Assembly: GCA_039191605.1 (NCBI GenBank)
Contig: JBCCXL010000019.1
Coordinates: 62,001-126,000, forward strand
Source: JBCCXL01 sp039191605
GTDB taxonomy: Bacteria > Acidobacteriota > Thermoanaerobaculia > Multivoradales > JAHZIX01
Length of the DNA: 64,000 nucleotides
Direction of reading: 5' to 3'
In this document: one piece after another, positions 35,330 through 46,189 of the stretch
How the letters are laid out: each line of letters opens with the position of its first letter
Numbering within the stretch: position 1 is the stretch's first letter
The notes under the pieces: generated by a model
Seen by the model: the letters and a program-made list of their open reading frames with translations, nothing else
Database searches by the model: none
What the model was told of the DNA's origin: nothing
Made by a program: the position numbers and the translations under genes

Positions 35330-36886
35330 TTACTCCTGATCCCTTGCCGGAGCCCAGGCGAGGATCGGCTGACGCGCAGCACGCTTCTCGTCGCAGCGCC
35401 GCACGGGGGTAGTGTAGGGCGCTCCCTTGACCAGTTCCGGATGGTTCTCGGCCTCGTCGGCGATGGAGCGCATCGCGTCGATGAAGCTATCCAAATCTTC
35501 CTGCGCCACGGTCTCCGTCGGCTCGATGAGCAGCGCGCCGGAAACGATGGTGGGGAAATACACCGTCGGCGGATGGAAGCCATAGTCCATCAGTCGCTTC
35601 GCGATATCCAGGGTGCTGACCCCATTGGCCTGCTGCGTCTTGTCGGAGAACACTACCTCGTGCATCGACGGCCCGACATAGGGCATGTGGTACTTGCCTT
35701 CGAGGCCCCGACGCACGTAATTCGCGTTCAGCACGGCGTTCTCCGCCACCTGCGCCAGCCCCTCTCCACCCATCGCCCAGATGTAGGCCAAGGCCCGTAC
35801 CGCCATGCCGAATTGACCGTGGAAGGAGCGCACTCGGCCGATGGACTGGGCGCGATCGAAGTCCTGGTAGAAGGTTCCGTCCTCTCGCTTCTCCACCATC
35901 GGCACCGGCAGGAAGGGCGCCAGCTCCGGACCGGCGGCCACCGGGCCACTTCCCGGCCCGCCGCCACCGTGAGGCGTGGTGAAGGTCTTGTGGAGGTTCA
36001 TGTGCAGCACGTCCACGCCCATATCCCCGGGCAGCACCTTGCCCACGAAGGCGTTGAAGTTGGCGCCGTCGCAGTAGAGAAAGGCACCCTTGGAGTGGAC
36101 GATGCGGGCGATGTCCAGGATCTGGTCTTCGAAAACGCCCAGGGTGTTCGGCACCGTCAGCATCAGCGCCGCCACGTCCTCGTTCATCGAGCGCTCGAGG
36201 TCCTCTAGGTCCAGGGTGCCGTGTTCGTTGGACAGCAGCTCCCGCACCTCGAAGCCAGCGAAGCGAGCGGAGGCCGGGTTGGTGCCGTGGGCTGAGTCTG
36301 GAATCAGCACCGTCTTGCGCTCTTCGCCTCGGGCCTCCAGAGCAGCCCTCACCAGCGCGATACCGGTGAGCTCGCCCTGGGCTCCCGCCGCCGGCTGCAG
36401 GCTGACTCGCTCGAGGCCGGTGAGCCGAATCAAGGCTTGCTCCAGCTCCCACAGCAGCTCGAGGTTGCCCTGCACCGTCGCCTCCGGCTGCAGCGGATGG
36501 CTGTCGCCGAAGCCGCGCAGCCGGGCGACTTCCTCGTTGATTCGCGGGTTGTACTTCATCGTGCAGCTGCCGAGAGGGTAGAGGCCCAGATCCGGCGTGT
36601 AATTGCGCCGCGATAGGCGGGTGAAATGGCGCAGCACGTCGACCTCGGAAACCTCCGGCAGGCCTTCCACCGACGGTCGGATCAGCTCTTCCGGCAACAG
36701 CTCGGAAAGGGGGCGCTCATCGACCCCGCTCTCCTCGAGCTGTACGCCAATGCGTCCCGGACGCCCTACTTCGAAGAGCAGGGGGGGATGGCGCCAGCCG
36801 ATGCTCGGCTGTTGCGCAGCCTGCGTTGGCTCGTCGGTGGACTGTCCTGATGCGGTGCTAGAAGCTGGGGTCGTGGATTCGGCCAT
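35330..36886 (-). CDS. gcvPB: Glycine dehydrogenase (decarboxylating) subunit 2
   Basis: A 518-residue P-protein subunit that holds the PLP cofactor and decarboxylates glycine in the glycine cleavage system. The PLP lysine is in HMNLHKTFTTPHGGGGPGSGP. It begins 191 nt downstream of gcvPA. A 30-residue Ser/Thr-rich N-terminal extension precedes the conserved region (LLFEVGRPGRIG). Split P-proteins occur in many bacteria, including Acidobacteriota. Confidence 0.96.
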   Translation of the reverse strand: MAESTTPASSTASGQSTDEPTQAAQQPSIGWRHPPLLFEVGRPGRIGVQLEESGVDERPLSELLPEELIRPSVEGLPEVSEVDVLRHFTRLSRRNYTPDLGLYPLGSCTMKYNPRINEEVARLRGFGDSHPLQPEATVQGNLELLWELEQALIRLTGLERVSLQPAAGAQGELTGIALVRAALEARGEERKTVLIPDSAHGTNPASARFAGFEVRELLSNEHGTLDLEDLERSMNEDVAALMLTVPNTLGVFEDQILDIARIVHSKGAFLYCDGANFNAFVGKVLPGDMGVDVLHMNLHKTFTTPHGGGGPGSGPVAAGPELAPFLPVPMVEKREDGTFYQDFDRAQSIGRVRSFHGQFGMAVRALAYIWAMGGEGLAQVAENAVLNANYVRRGLEGKYHMPYVGPSMHEVVFSDKTQQANGVSTLDIAKRLMDYGFHPPTVYFPTIVSGALLIEPTETVAQEDLDSFIDAMRSIADEAENHPELVKGAPYTTPVRRCDEKRAARQPILAWAPARDQE

Positions 36887-37077
36887 GACTCTCTCAACGA
36901 TAGTTGGGCGATATCTTCGATGAAGGGCAGGGGCTTGGGCTCAGTAGCTTAGGATCAGAAGCTTGGGCTCAGCGTCGGACCACGGGCGAGATGGGTGCTG
37001 TGGTCGTGGTGTATGGACTCGATCGCGGGCGCGCTCAGCGCGCTTCGAGGGCGGCGATCAGACCATGGAAACTCAGA

Positions 37078-38502
37078 TCAGACCGAAACCGTGCGGGCGA
37101 TCTGCCGATCCTGGCGGGCCCGCAGCTGGCGCACCAGCTCTTCCAGCTCCTCCGGCTGGTTGCTCTCGGTGACCGCTACCAGGAAGCAGTCGTCCAGCTC
37201 CGGATAGTCGGGACCGAGGGGAACGCCAGCGAGCACTCCGTGGGCGGCGAGATCCTGCACCAATTCGGCGGCGGGCTCGCCGGCGCGAACGGTGAACTCG
37301 TTGAAGCAGGGCGAGGCGAAGCGGCTGGAGAAGTCCTCTTCGCCATCGATGGCGCGGCGCAGCGCGGTGGCCCGCTGGAGGTTGATCTCCGCCAGGCGCC
37401 GTAATCCCTCACGACCGTGGAGCCCGAGGTAGACCGTCGCCGCCAGGGCGCAAAGAGCCTGGTTGGTGCAGATATTCGACGTCGCTTTCTCGCGGCGGAT
37501 GTGCTGTTCGCGGGTCGCCAGGGTGAGCACGAAGGCGCGCTCCCCGTTGGCATCGACGGTCTGTCCCGCCAGACGCCCGGGCATCGAGCGCAGGAAACGC
37601 TCAGAGGCCGCGAAGAAGCCGAGATAGGGGCCACCGTAGGACAGCGGCAGACCGAAACTGCGGGCCTCGCCAACGGCGATATCGCAGCCTCCTTCCCCGG
37701 GACTCTGCAGCAGCGCCAGGCTCAACGCCTCGGCCACCACGCCGATGCTGATGGCGCCGGCCTCCGCCGCCGGCTGCGAGACCCGCTCCCAGGGCTCTAC
37801 GACGCCAAAGTAATTCGGCGACTGCACGGCGACGCAGGAGACCGTCTCGTCCAGCACCGAGGCGAGCTCCTCCACGTCCACCCGACCGCTCTCGTCCCAG
37901 CCCACTTCGACGATCTCCAGATCGAGGTTGCGGGCGTAGGTACGCAAGGTCTGGCGATATTCCGGATGCACGCTGCGAGCGACCACCACCCGGCGGCGCT
38001 TGCGCTGCACTCGATCCGCCATCAACACCCCCTCGGTGAACGCCGTCGCTCCTTCGTAGAGAGACGCGTTGGCCACCGGGAGACCGGTGAGCAGGGAGAT
38101 GAAGGTCTGGAACTCGAAGATGCTCTGCAGCGTCCCCTGACTCACCTCCGGCTGGTATGGCGTATACACCGTGAGGAACTCGGAGCGCTCCAGAATCGGA
38201 TCGAGCAGGGCCGGCACGTCGTGGCGGTAGGCCCCTGCCCCCAGGAAGGAGATCAAGTCGCGACCGGCAACCTGATTCTTTCCCTGGAGGGCGTCGAAAG
38301 CACTCCGCAGTTGACGATCCGAGAGCGGGCCTTCGACGTCCACCGGCTCCTGCAGCAGGATCTCCTGTGGCAGGGAGTCGAAAAGGCGATCGATGGATTC
38401 AGCGCCGAGGGCGTCGAGCATCACTCGACGATCTTCGGCACCGGAGGGCAAATAGCGATGGCCGGAGAGAGCTCCAGCGGAATTCTTCGAATCTTCGCTC
38501 AT
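37078..38502 (-). CDS. gcvPA: Glycine dehydrogenase (decarboxylating) subunit 1
   Basis: The 474-residue partner subunit of gcvPB. Conserved blocks: RYLPSGAEDRRVMLDALG, FLGAGAYRHDVPALLDPI, FLTVYTPYQPEVSQGTLQSIFEFQT and REQHIRREKATSNICTNQALCAL. The active enzyme is an alpha2beta2 type in other species. Upstream (38503-39069) is a 567-nt gap before gcvH. Confidence 0.96.
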   Translation of the reverse strand: MSEDSKNSAGALSGHRYLPSGAEDRRVMLDALGAESIDRLFDSLPQEILLQEPVDVEGPLSDRQLRSAFDALQGKNQVAGRDLISFLGAGAYRHDVPALLDPILERSEFLTVYTPYQPEVSQGTLQSIFEFQTFISLLTGLPVANASLYEGATAFTEGVLMADRVQRKRRRVVVARSVHPEYRQTLRTYARNLDLEIVEVGWDESGRVDVEELASVLDETVSCVAVQSPNYFGVVEPWERVSQPAAEAGAISIGVVAEALSLALLQSPGEGGCDIAVGEARSFGLPLSYGGPYLGFFAASERFLRSMPGRLAGQTVDANGERAFVLTLATREQHIRREKATSNICTNQALCALAATVYLGLHGREGLRRLAEINLQRATALRRAIDGEEDFSSRFASPCFNEFTVRAGEPAAELVQDLAAHGVLAGVPLGPDYPELDDCFLVAVTESNQPEELEELVRQLRARQDRQIARTVSV

Positions 38503-39069
38503 ATCGAGGGGGCTTCCGATGTCTGCTGCTGCGGGCTTCGGATCGAGGGGGGATTCCCGAATCAGATCCGCAGAGGGGTCAGGGTTTGAGCCTGGGCGGT
38601 AGCGACAGCGCCTGGGGGAGAGGAGCGGCGGGAGGTGAGTGCAGAAAGGGTGGTTCGTTAGGCGGGAGTGGTGGAGGCGGGCAGATCCGGTGGGATCGAA
38701 GGACGAGTGGAGCGGAGGAGGGAAGCGGTGAGCGCTGTGGGACGAGCCGTGACTGACAAGATCTCCGAGCCGCTAAGGTCTCCGACCCACAAGGTCTACA
38801 AGCGATAAAGCCTTCGACAGCCTCTTCTTCGACGGCCTCGGGAATCTGTCGCCAAGCCCAATCATCAAGTTGGTCCTTCGAGATCAATCCGTTGGGGAAT
38901 CCCTCGTCGTTTCATGGTGCGTCAGCGGGTTCGTTGGCCGCTCAATCATTCAGGCAAGCGAAGTAGGCGATGGAGACGGGCAATCGGGACGCGCAGACTT
39001 GTCAATCGAAGCCAGCCAGTCGAAGCCAGCCAGTCGAAGCCAGCCAGTCGAAAGGCTCCGTCGCCGGAA
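38503..39069. other. Gap between gcvPA and gcvH with a 14-bp repeat array
   Basis: 567 nt without a supported gene. The only structure noted is the 14-bp direct repeat array at 39006-39047. No glycine riboswitch core was recognised here on either strand. Confidence 0.5.
39006..39047. repeat. Three perfect 14-bp tandem repeats
   Basis: TCGAAGCCAGCCAG repeats exactly at 39006, 39020 and 39034, with a partial copy at 39048. It lies 23 nt past the gcvH stop on the minus strand. The period is not a multiple of three. Confidence 0.92.
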
Positions 39070-39450
39070 TCAGTCGCCCTGGGTGAAGCTCTCGTAGGCC
39101 TCGGCATCCATCAAGGACTTCAGCTCGTCCTCGTTGTTGAATCGAACCTTGACCATCCAGCCGTCACCGTGAGCGTCTTCGTTGATCACTTCTGCATCAT
39201 CCGCCAGCGCATCGTTAACCTCTACCACCTCTCCAGAGAGAGGCGAGTAAATCTCGGCCACGGCCTTCACCGATTCCACCGTTCCGATCTCGTCCCCGGC
39301 GTCGAAGACATGTCCCACCGTCGGGAGCTCGACGAAGACCACGTCCCCGAGCTGGTTCTGGGCGAAGGAGGTAATGCCGACGATGGCCACATCCCCCTCC
39401 ACCTTCACCCATTCATGTTCGTTCGAGTACAGGTAGTCCTTTGGATACAT
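39070..39450 (-). CDS. gcvH: Glycine cleavage system H protein
   Basis: A 126-residue lipoyl carrier that shuttles the aminomethyl group between P, T and L proteins. The lipoylated Lys is in GTVESVKAVAEIYSPLSGEV. The ATG at 39450 has GGAGAG 8 nt upstream; one 15 nt earlier (39465) is less likely. Located between gcvT and gcvPA, as expected for one operon. Confidence 0.96.
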   Translation of the reverse strand: MYPKDYLYSNEHEWVKVEGDVAIVGITSFAQNQLGDVVFVELPTVGHVFDAGDEIGTVESVKAVAEIYSPLSGEVVEVNDALADDAEVINEDAHGDGWMVKVRFNNEDELKSLMDAEAYESFTQGD

Positions 39451-39613
39451 GGAAACTCTCTCCATTGAGCCGCCGGGATTCCGCCGGAGATCCTTGGAGC
39501 GAGGAAAACCAAGGGGGCGGAGGACCGTAGAGCTGACGGTCTATCGAGGTGCGGCGATGATGTCCTGGGTTGGGACCTGAGGGGGTACCCGGAGTGGATT
39601 CAGGAAAGCGCGA

Positions 39614-40714
39614 TCAGGAGCGCCGGTAGAAGGGGGTCTTGACGATTTGCGCCGCGATCTTCCTGCCGCGCACCGAGATGGCGAGGGGGGTTCCCTCCGC
39701 CGCGAGCTGGCGAGGAACGTAGGCCATGCCCAAGGCTTTTTGAAAGGTCGGGCTGAAGGTCCCGCTGGTGACCCGACCGACCACGTCGGCTCCCACCACT
39801 ATCTCGTGGCCCTGGCGGGCGATGCCTCGTTCCTTGAGCTCGAAGCCCACCAGGCGCCGGGAGACGCCGCTGAGTCGCTGATCCATCAAGGCCTTTCGGC
39901 CGATGAAGTCGCCGGCATCGATCTTCACGGTCCAGTCAAGACCGGCTTCCCACGGCGTCACCGAGTCGTCGATCTCGTGACCGTAAAGGGCCATGCCCGC
40001 CTCCAGACGCAGGGTGTCGCGAGCCCCGAGGCCCGCGGGAATCAAGCCGCTGGGAGATCCGGCCTCGATCAGTCGTCGCCACACGGCGAGGGCATCATCG
40101 CTGTGCAGATAGAGCTCGAAGCCGTCCTCTCCGGTATACCCCGTACGCGACACCAGGGCGGTCACCCCGGCCACCTTGCCGACGGAGAAGCGGTAGTAAC
40201 GCAGCGCTCCGATCTCCACGTCGGTGAGGGGGGCCAAGATCTCCGACGCCTTCGGGCCCTGGAGCGCCAGGAGGGCATATTGGGAGGAGATGTCTTCCAC
40301 CCGAACCCCCTGATCGCAATGCCCCTGGATCCAGGCGAAATCTTCGTCGACGTTGGCGGCGTTGACCACCAGCATGTATTCCTCCGGCGCGAGGCGATAG
40401 ATCAGAAGATCGTCGCGATAGGTGCCCTCTTCCGTCAGCAGAGCGCTGTAGTGGGCTCGCCCGGGCTTCAGCTTCGACACGTCGTTCGGGGTCAGCCACT
40501 GCAGGAAGTCTTCGGCACCGGGGCCCGACACTCGCAGCTCCCCCATGTGGGAAACATCGAAGAGACCGGCGGCGTTGCGCACCGCGGTGTGCTCGTCCAC
40601 GAGGCCGGAATATTGCACCGGCAGCTCCCAGCCAGCGAAAGGAACAAGGCGTCCACCGGCCTCAATATGAGCCTGGTGGAGGGGCGATCGCCGCAGGGTC
40701 TCAGAATCACTCAT
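39614..40714 (-). CDS. gcvT: Aminomethyltransferase (glycine cleavage T protein)
   Basis: A 366-residue T protein that releases ammonia and transfers the one-carbon unit to tetrahydrofolate. Diagnostic parts: FDVSHMGELRVSGPGAEDFLQWL, the DDLLIYRL block, RTGYTGEDGFELY, and a C-terminal GCV_T_C region (VTSGTFSPTFQKALGMAYV). Probable first gene of the operon gcvT-gcvH-gcvPA-gcvPB. No gcvL/lpd in the window. Confidence 0.96.
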   Translation of the reverse strand: MSDSETLRRSPLHQAHIEAGGRLVPFAGWELPVQYSGLVDEHTAVRNAAGLFDVSHMGELRVSGPGAEDFLQWLTPNDVSKLKPGRAHYSALLTEEGTYRDDLLIYRLAPEEYMLVVNAANVDEDFAWIQGHCDQGVRVEDISSQYALLALQGPKASEILAPLTDVEIGALRYYRFSVGKVAGVTALVSRTGYTGEDGFELYLHSDDALAVWRRLIEAGSPSGLIPAGLGARDTLRLEAGMALYGHEIDDSVTPWEAGLDWTVKIDAGDFIGRKALMDQRLSGVSRRLVGFELKERGIARQGHEIVVGADVVGRVTSGTFSPTFQKALGMAYVPRQLAAEGTPLAISVRGRKIAAQIVKTPFYRRS

Positions 40715-41219
40715 AGGGATTGGGGGTTGCGTTTTTTCAGCGCGCGAACCGGCCTGAAGCTATCACACTCCTAAGCCGTCCCCGGCACCCCGGCCACGGC
40801 ACCCAACACCCAGCGCCACAGCCCCCCTCTGGGAGCGCGTGTCGCCCCGGGCTCTCCCGGCCCACTCCTCTCTCAATTCGTCGACAGCCTGACTCCCCCG
40901 CACCGAGGCACCGAAAGAAAAAAGCTCTTTTCCGCGCAAGATCGGCGATGGGTAGTGGTTTCACCTTCGACACGAGGGAATGGAGGAAACAGCGGCGCGC
41001 CGCGAAACCTTCGGACCGGGCCCAGCCCGAGGCCAGCACCACCGCCGCCCTTCACCGCTGAACATCCCTCGAAACAACAAGACCGAAGCGACTCATCGAG
41101 AACCCATAGGAAACCCATACAAGACAGTCAATTCCGGCCTGGACAACGTGGATCCAAACCGAACCGACCGAGACGGAGCGGCTCCAGAGAAATCAGGCCG
41201 CAAACCAAGGAGCTCAATC
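40715..41219. other. Divergent intergenic region upstream of gcvT
   Basis: 505 nt between gcvT (minus) and the Spy-like gene (plus), so both promoters lie here. I looked for a glycine riboswitch on the minus strand; purine runs occur (GGGAGAGC) but no CCGAAGG core or paired aptamers could be assembled. No RNA gene seen. Confidence 0.45.
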
Positions 41220-41780
41220 ATGACGACCCCTCGTATTCCCTCCACCCAGCGACTGCTGAAGGCCAGCGCCATCGCCCTCGGCGTTCTCGCCCTGGCGCTC
41301 ACCCTGATCCCCGGCACCTCTCTCTTCGCCCAACCTTCCGAGGGCGCCTTCTTCGACGGTCAGCGCGGCCCCGGTGGCGGCTTCGGCGAAAATCTCGCCG
41401 AGTACCTCGACCTCACCGAGGAGCAGATCGCGGCGGTCCAGCAGATTCGCTCCGACGCCCAAGCCACATCCCAGCCGATTCGCGAGGAGCAGCGAGCGCT
41501 GCGAGACCAGCTGCGGGACCTGCTGGATTCCGACGCTCCCGACGCCACCACCGTCGGCGAGACGGTGATCGCCGCCCGGGCGCTCGGTGAGCAGCTGAAG
41601 GGAATCGCCGAAGGAGCCCGCAGCGACATGGAAGCGCTGCTGACGCCAGAGCAGCTGGAGGCCTGGGAGACCCTTCAGGACATTCGCGGCATCTTCTCCG
41701 ATCGCGGCGATCGCGGCCCCCGAGGCCCCGGTGCCCAAGGGCCCCGAGCCCGCGGCCCCCGCGGCGGCGGCCGCGGCTGA
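41220..41780 (+). CDS. Spy/CpxP-like periplasmic protein
   Basis: A 186-residue protein with a signal peptide (cleavage after SLFA) and Spy/LTXXQ-type helices: LDLTEEQIAAVQQIRSDA and LLTPEQLEAWETLQDI. AGGAG is 7 nt before the ATG. Such proteins act as ATP-independent periplasmic chaperones or metal-stress factors. The tail is unusual: a run of Arg/Gly/Pro (RGPRGPGAQGPRARGPRGGG), likely disordered. A strong UUCG-loop terminator follows. Confidence 0.84.
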   Translation: MTTPRIPSTQRLLKASAIALGVLALALTLIPGTSLFAQPSEGAFFDGQRGPGGGFGENLAEYLDLTEEQIAAVQQIRSDAQATSQPIREEQRALRDQLRDLLDSDAPDATTVGETVIAARALGEQLKGIAEGARSDMEALLTPEQLEAWETLQDIRGIFSDRGDRGPRGPGAQGPRARGPRGGGRG

Positions 41781-41875
41781 GCGAAAGACGCTCCTTAATT
41801 CAACCAGCTAAGCAGAACCGACTGGTTAGATACCGACTAGCCACGATCGATAGCCCCACGACAACCGATAGAATG

Positions 41876-41902
41876 AGCCCGCGCTTCGGCGCGGGCTTTC
41901 GC
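41876..41902 (+). terminator. UUCG-capped terminator after the Spy-like gene
   Basis: AGCCCGCGC (41876-41884), loop TTCG, GCGCGGGCT (41889-41897), then TTTCGCG. A stable 9-bp stem with a tetraloop; the T run is short. Confidence 0.72.
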
Positions 41903-41984
41903 GTTATGGGAGATCCGCGCCCCGCGCGATACCCTGAAACCCAACCCGCCACCATCCCGAGTCAACCCCAGGAGCCCTCATCTC

Positions 41985-43421
41985 ATGCACCGATCCGACG
42001 CCTTGGCCTCGTCCAGCCCAGCGGGTGCTCAGCGGGCCCTCCTCGCGCTCCTCGTTCTCCTCCCCTTCGCGCTGCTGCCGGCCGCAGCCCAATCCGGTGC
42101 GACTGCGCAGGAAAGCTCGCAGCAGTCGGCTTCGGCCGCGATTCAGGAATCGGCTGAAGAAGCCATATCCCAGGCTCCGGAACAGCCTTCAGGGCAGACT
42201 TCTGAACAGAGCGCCGAGGATTCCCCGGGAGCTGCGGAGCAGGAGCTCCAGGACAACGCTGCCGGCACGGATGGCGCCGACGGTACCGACGATGCCGACA
42301 GTGCCGAGTCGCCCTCCCCCAAAACGGCCCAAGTAGAAGCTGGCGAATACGGCAGCGTGTTCAGCGCCGTCGACAGCTATCTTCAGGCCCTGCAAGAGGG
42401 CGGCGCGAGCGCCGAGAACGAGGGCGAGAGCGACGGCCCGCCGGAGGCACAGCCCCAGGATGATGCCGAGGCGCAAGCCGAAGAGCGGGAAGCCCAGCGG
42501 CGACGGGCCGCAGCGACGGCGCTGGAAGACCGGGTTCTGCTGCTGGTACGGGATGGGGACGTAGTGGCCCGAGGGCGCTACGGCCTCTACGACGAGCATC
42601 ACGTGCTGCCCCTGGGGTCGGCGTCCCGCTGGCTCACGGCGCTGGTGATTCTCAAGCTCGCGGATCAAGGCTCCCTGGAGCTGGACGATCCCCTGGTGCG
42701 CTTCTTTCCCTCCGTCGCCGAGGATCAAACCGGGATCACCGTCGCTCAGCTGCTCACCGACACCTCCGGCATCAGCCCCAGCCATCCCTGCCTCGCTCTC
42801 CCCGACGCTGCCCTCGACCAGTGCGCGACCTCGATCCTGCAGCAGCCCCTCTCCGCCCCTCCGGGCCGGGAGCTGCGCCGTAGCGCAGCGGCCTACCAGG
42901 TGCTCGGCCGCATTGCCGAGCTCGCCGCCGCTGCTCCCTGGGGCACGGTGGTGAACCGCACCCTGACGGCACCGCTGGAGCTTCAGGAGCTGCGCTGGGA
43001 AGAGGGCGGCAATCCCTCCATCGCCAGCGGTGCCCGCGCCAGCGCCAGCGATCTGGCGACGGTGCTCCAGGCTCTCCAGGGCGACGCGTGGCTGAGCGAA
43101 GAAGGCCGCCAGCGGCTGCTGGACACCACCGCCCCCCGCGCCGAGGCGGTGGCCGATCCCCTCTCCTCCGGCGAACCCGGCGCCGGACTGCGCTGGGCTA
43201 GCGTACCGGCCCCCGCCGGCCAGCGGGGCACCACCCTAGAAGGGGTGATCAACGGCACCTTCGGCTCACAGCTCTGGCTCGATCCGGAGCGCAGCATCGC
43301 CGGTGTGCTGGCCACCATCGCCGCCCCGGAGACCGCAGCGGAGGTCGCCGACGTCGCCCGCCAGGCCTTCCGTGAGCATCTCGACTCGGCCTTGGAAGAG
43401 AGCGCCGCGGACGCCCGCTGA
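41985..43421 (+). CDS. Serine beta-lactamase-fold protein with altered catalytic residues
   Basis: A 478-residue secreted protein. The signal peptide ends LLPAAAQ. Residues 38-170 are low-complexity (Glu/Ser/Gln/Ala), then a beta-lactamase/penicillin-binding-type fold begins. The SxxK motif reads GSASRW (S212, R215), so the general-base Lys is Arg; the YxN motif aligns with R299-S300-A301; and the third motif (usually HxG or KTG near FSSLLALDPERG) is INGTFGSQLWLDPER. Conserved framework such as LTALVILKLADQGSLELDDPL and VAQLLTDTSGI remains. Catalysis is therefore doubtful; a binding or scaffold role is inferred. Confidence 0.82.
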   Translation: MHRSDALASSSPAGAQRALLALLVLLPFALLPAAAQSGATAQESSQQSASAAIQESAEEAISQAPEQPSGQTSEQSAEDSPGAAEQELQDNAAGTDGADGTDDADSAESPSPKTAQVEAGEYGSVFSAVDSYLQALQEGGASAENEGESDGPPEAQPQDDAEAQAEEREAQRRRAAATALEDRVLLLVRDGDVVARGRYGLYDEHHVLPLGSASRWLTALVILKLADQGSLELDDPLVRFFPSVAEDQTGITVAQLLTDTSGISPSHPCLALPDAALDQCATSILQQPLSAPPGRELRRSAAAYQVLGRIAELAAAAPWGTVVNRTLTAPLELQELRWEEGGNPSIASGARASASDLATVLQALQGDAWLSEEGRQRLLDTTAPRAEAVADPLSSGEPGAGLRWASVPAPAGQRGTTLEGVINGTFGSQLWLDPERSIAGVLATIAAPETAAEVADVARQAFREHLDSALEESAADAR

Positions 43422-43734
43422 GGGAGCGCCGGAACCCCTCCCCACGGCTGAAACGTTGGCGCTTCCCCTACAACAAGCCATCGGCCGTCACCCTCACCCT
43501 CACCACCGAGGCGATTGGGGTCGAGCCGCCACCGCGACGCCTCTCTCGTCGCAGCCCCCTTGGGCGCGGCTCATTAGGCTCAGATTGGCCTGATCCTCAG
43601 GGGCGTCCGCGGATTCTCTGCGTTGGCTACCGTCTAACAAAACAAAGACTCAGCCGAAACAACGCTAGCCATACGAGGCCTAGCCACTGCCCCCCCGGCC
43701 TCCGAGCCTGCCCCAAAAAACAAAGGAGAACCGC
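43422..43734. other. Intergenic region, no gene seen
   Basis: 313 nt between the beta-lactamase-fold gene and the anchor I gene. It ends in an AAAGGAG (43723-43729) just before the ATG at 43735. No hairpin with a T run. Confidence 0.5.
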
Positions 43735-45384
<1,650 letters not shown>

Positions 45385-45447
45385 GGATCGAATCAGCGCC
45401 GGTCCGAGACGGGGCCCTCGAGCCCTCGCCCCGGGCCTGACTCTCTA

Positions 45448-45490
45448 CGCCCGCATTCCCTGCCTTCGAGGGGGAGGCGGGCGTTTTTCT
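45448..45490 (+). terminator. Intrinsic terminator after the anchor I gene
   Basis: CGCCCGC (45448-45454) pairs with GCGGGCG (45477-45483), with inner pairing of TTCCC and GGGGGA, then TTTTTCTCTT. Located 64 nt after the stop. Confidence 0.85.
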
Positions 45491-45563
45491 CTTGCGCTGC
45501 CGCGAACCCGCCGGGCCGCAAGAGGGGACCGCAACCATCGACGACTGTTATACTTCAACGCCC

Positions 45564-46124
45564 ATGTCGCGCCGTCTCTTCATGATTCGCAATGCGCCGG
45601 CGGAAAACGCCGAAGCGTATGCCCTCTTCGAGGATGGAGAGGACTCCCTGCGCCCCCTCTCCCCCCACGGCGAGGAGTTGATGCAGCGAACCGCGCCGTG
45701 GATTGCTCGGCAGCTCGGCAGCTCGGCGGTGATCTGCTGTAGCCCTGCCCTTCGCACCCGGCACAGCGCCGAGATTCTCTGCGCCGCGATGCCCGAAGGA
45801 TCGTCGGCAGCCTCTCCGAACCTCATGCCGGAGCTCGCCCCGGCAGAGCCAGCGATGAGCGCCCTCAGAGCACTGCATCGATTCAAAAAGGCCGAGACCA
45901 TCGCCCTGGTGGGGCATGAAGAATCCCTCACCAAGCTCTCGTCGTGGCTCATCAGCGGCACCGAGAAGCCCCTCTTGGCGGTCCCGGAAGGTGGCATTTG
46001 TCAGCTCACCTTCAAGGCAGACCTCCAGGCCGGAGCCGGCAAACTACAGTGGTTCCTGCCCCCCGACCTGATCGACAAGCTGGCCTCCTGCGAGGCGCTC
46101 ACTACCCCTGGAGCCGCCAGCTGA
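45564..46124 (+). CDS. SixA-like histidine phosphatase-fold protein lacking the catalytic His
   Basis: A 186-residue protein. The fold is the branch-2-like SixA (phosphohistidine phosphatase) type: strand LFMIR at the start, then CCSPALRTRHSAEIL, and VGHEESLTKL. In SixA the first motif is RHG/RHA and its His takes the phosphate; here it is RNA (R9-N10-A11). R64 and H118 are kept. The activity is therefore probably lost, with a phospho-binding pocket perhaps left. Start at 45564 follows homology; ribosome site is weak. Confidence 0.78.
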   Translation: MSRRLFMIRNAPAENAEAYALFEDGEDSLRPLSPHGEELMQRTAPWIARQLGSSAVICCSPALRTRHSAEILCAAMPEGSSAASPNLMPELAPAEPAMSALRALHRFKKAETIALVGHEESLTKLSSWLISGTEKPLLAVPEGGICQLTFKADLQAGAGKLQWFLPPDLIDKLASCEALTTPGAAS

Positions 46125-46189
46125 TCGACTTGCCCGCCCAATGAATCATTTTCTCTTTTCCATTCGTTGTTCCTACTGAGGGTCCCTCG

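Noticed and set aside
39006..39047. Repeat array considered as a CRISPR
   Set aside because: The repeats are 14 bp with no spacers; CRISPR repeats are longer and separated by unique spacers.
40715..41219. Possible glycine riboswitch upstream of gcvT
   Set aside because: GA-rich runs exist, but no conserved aptamer core or paired domains could be assembled on the minus strand.
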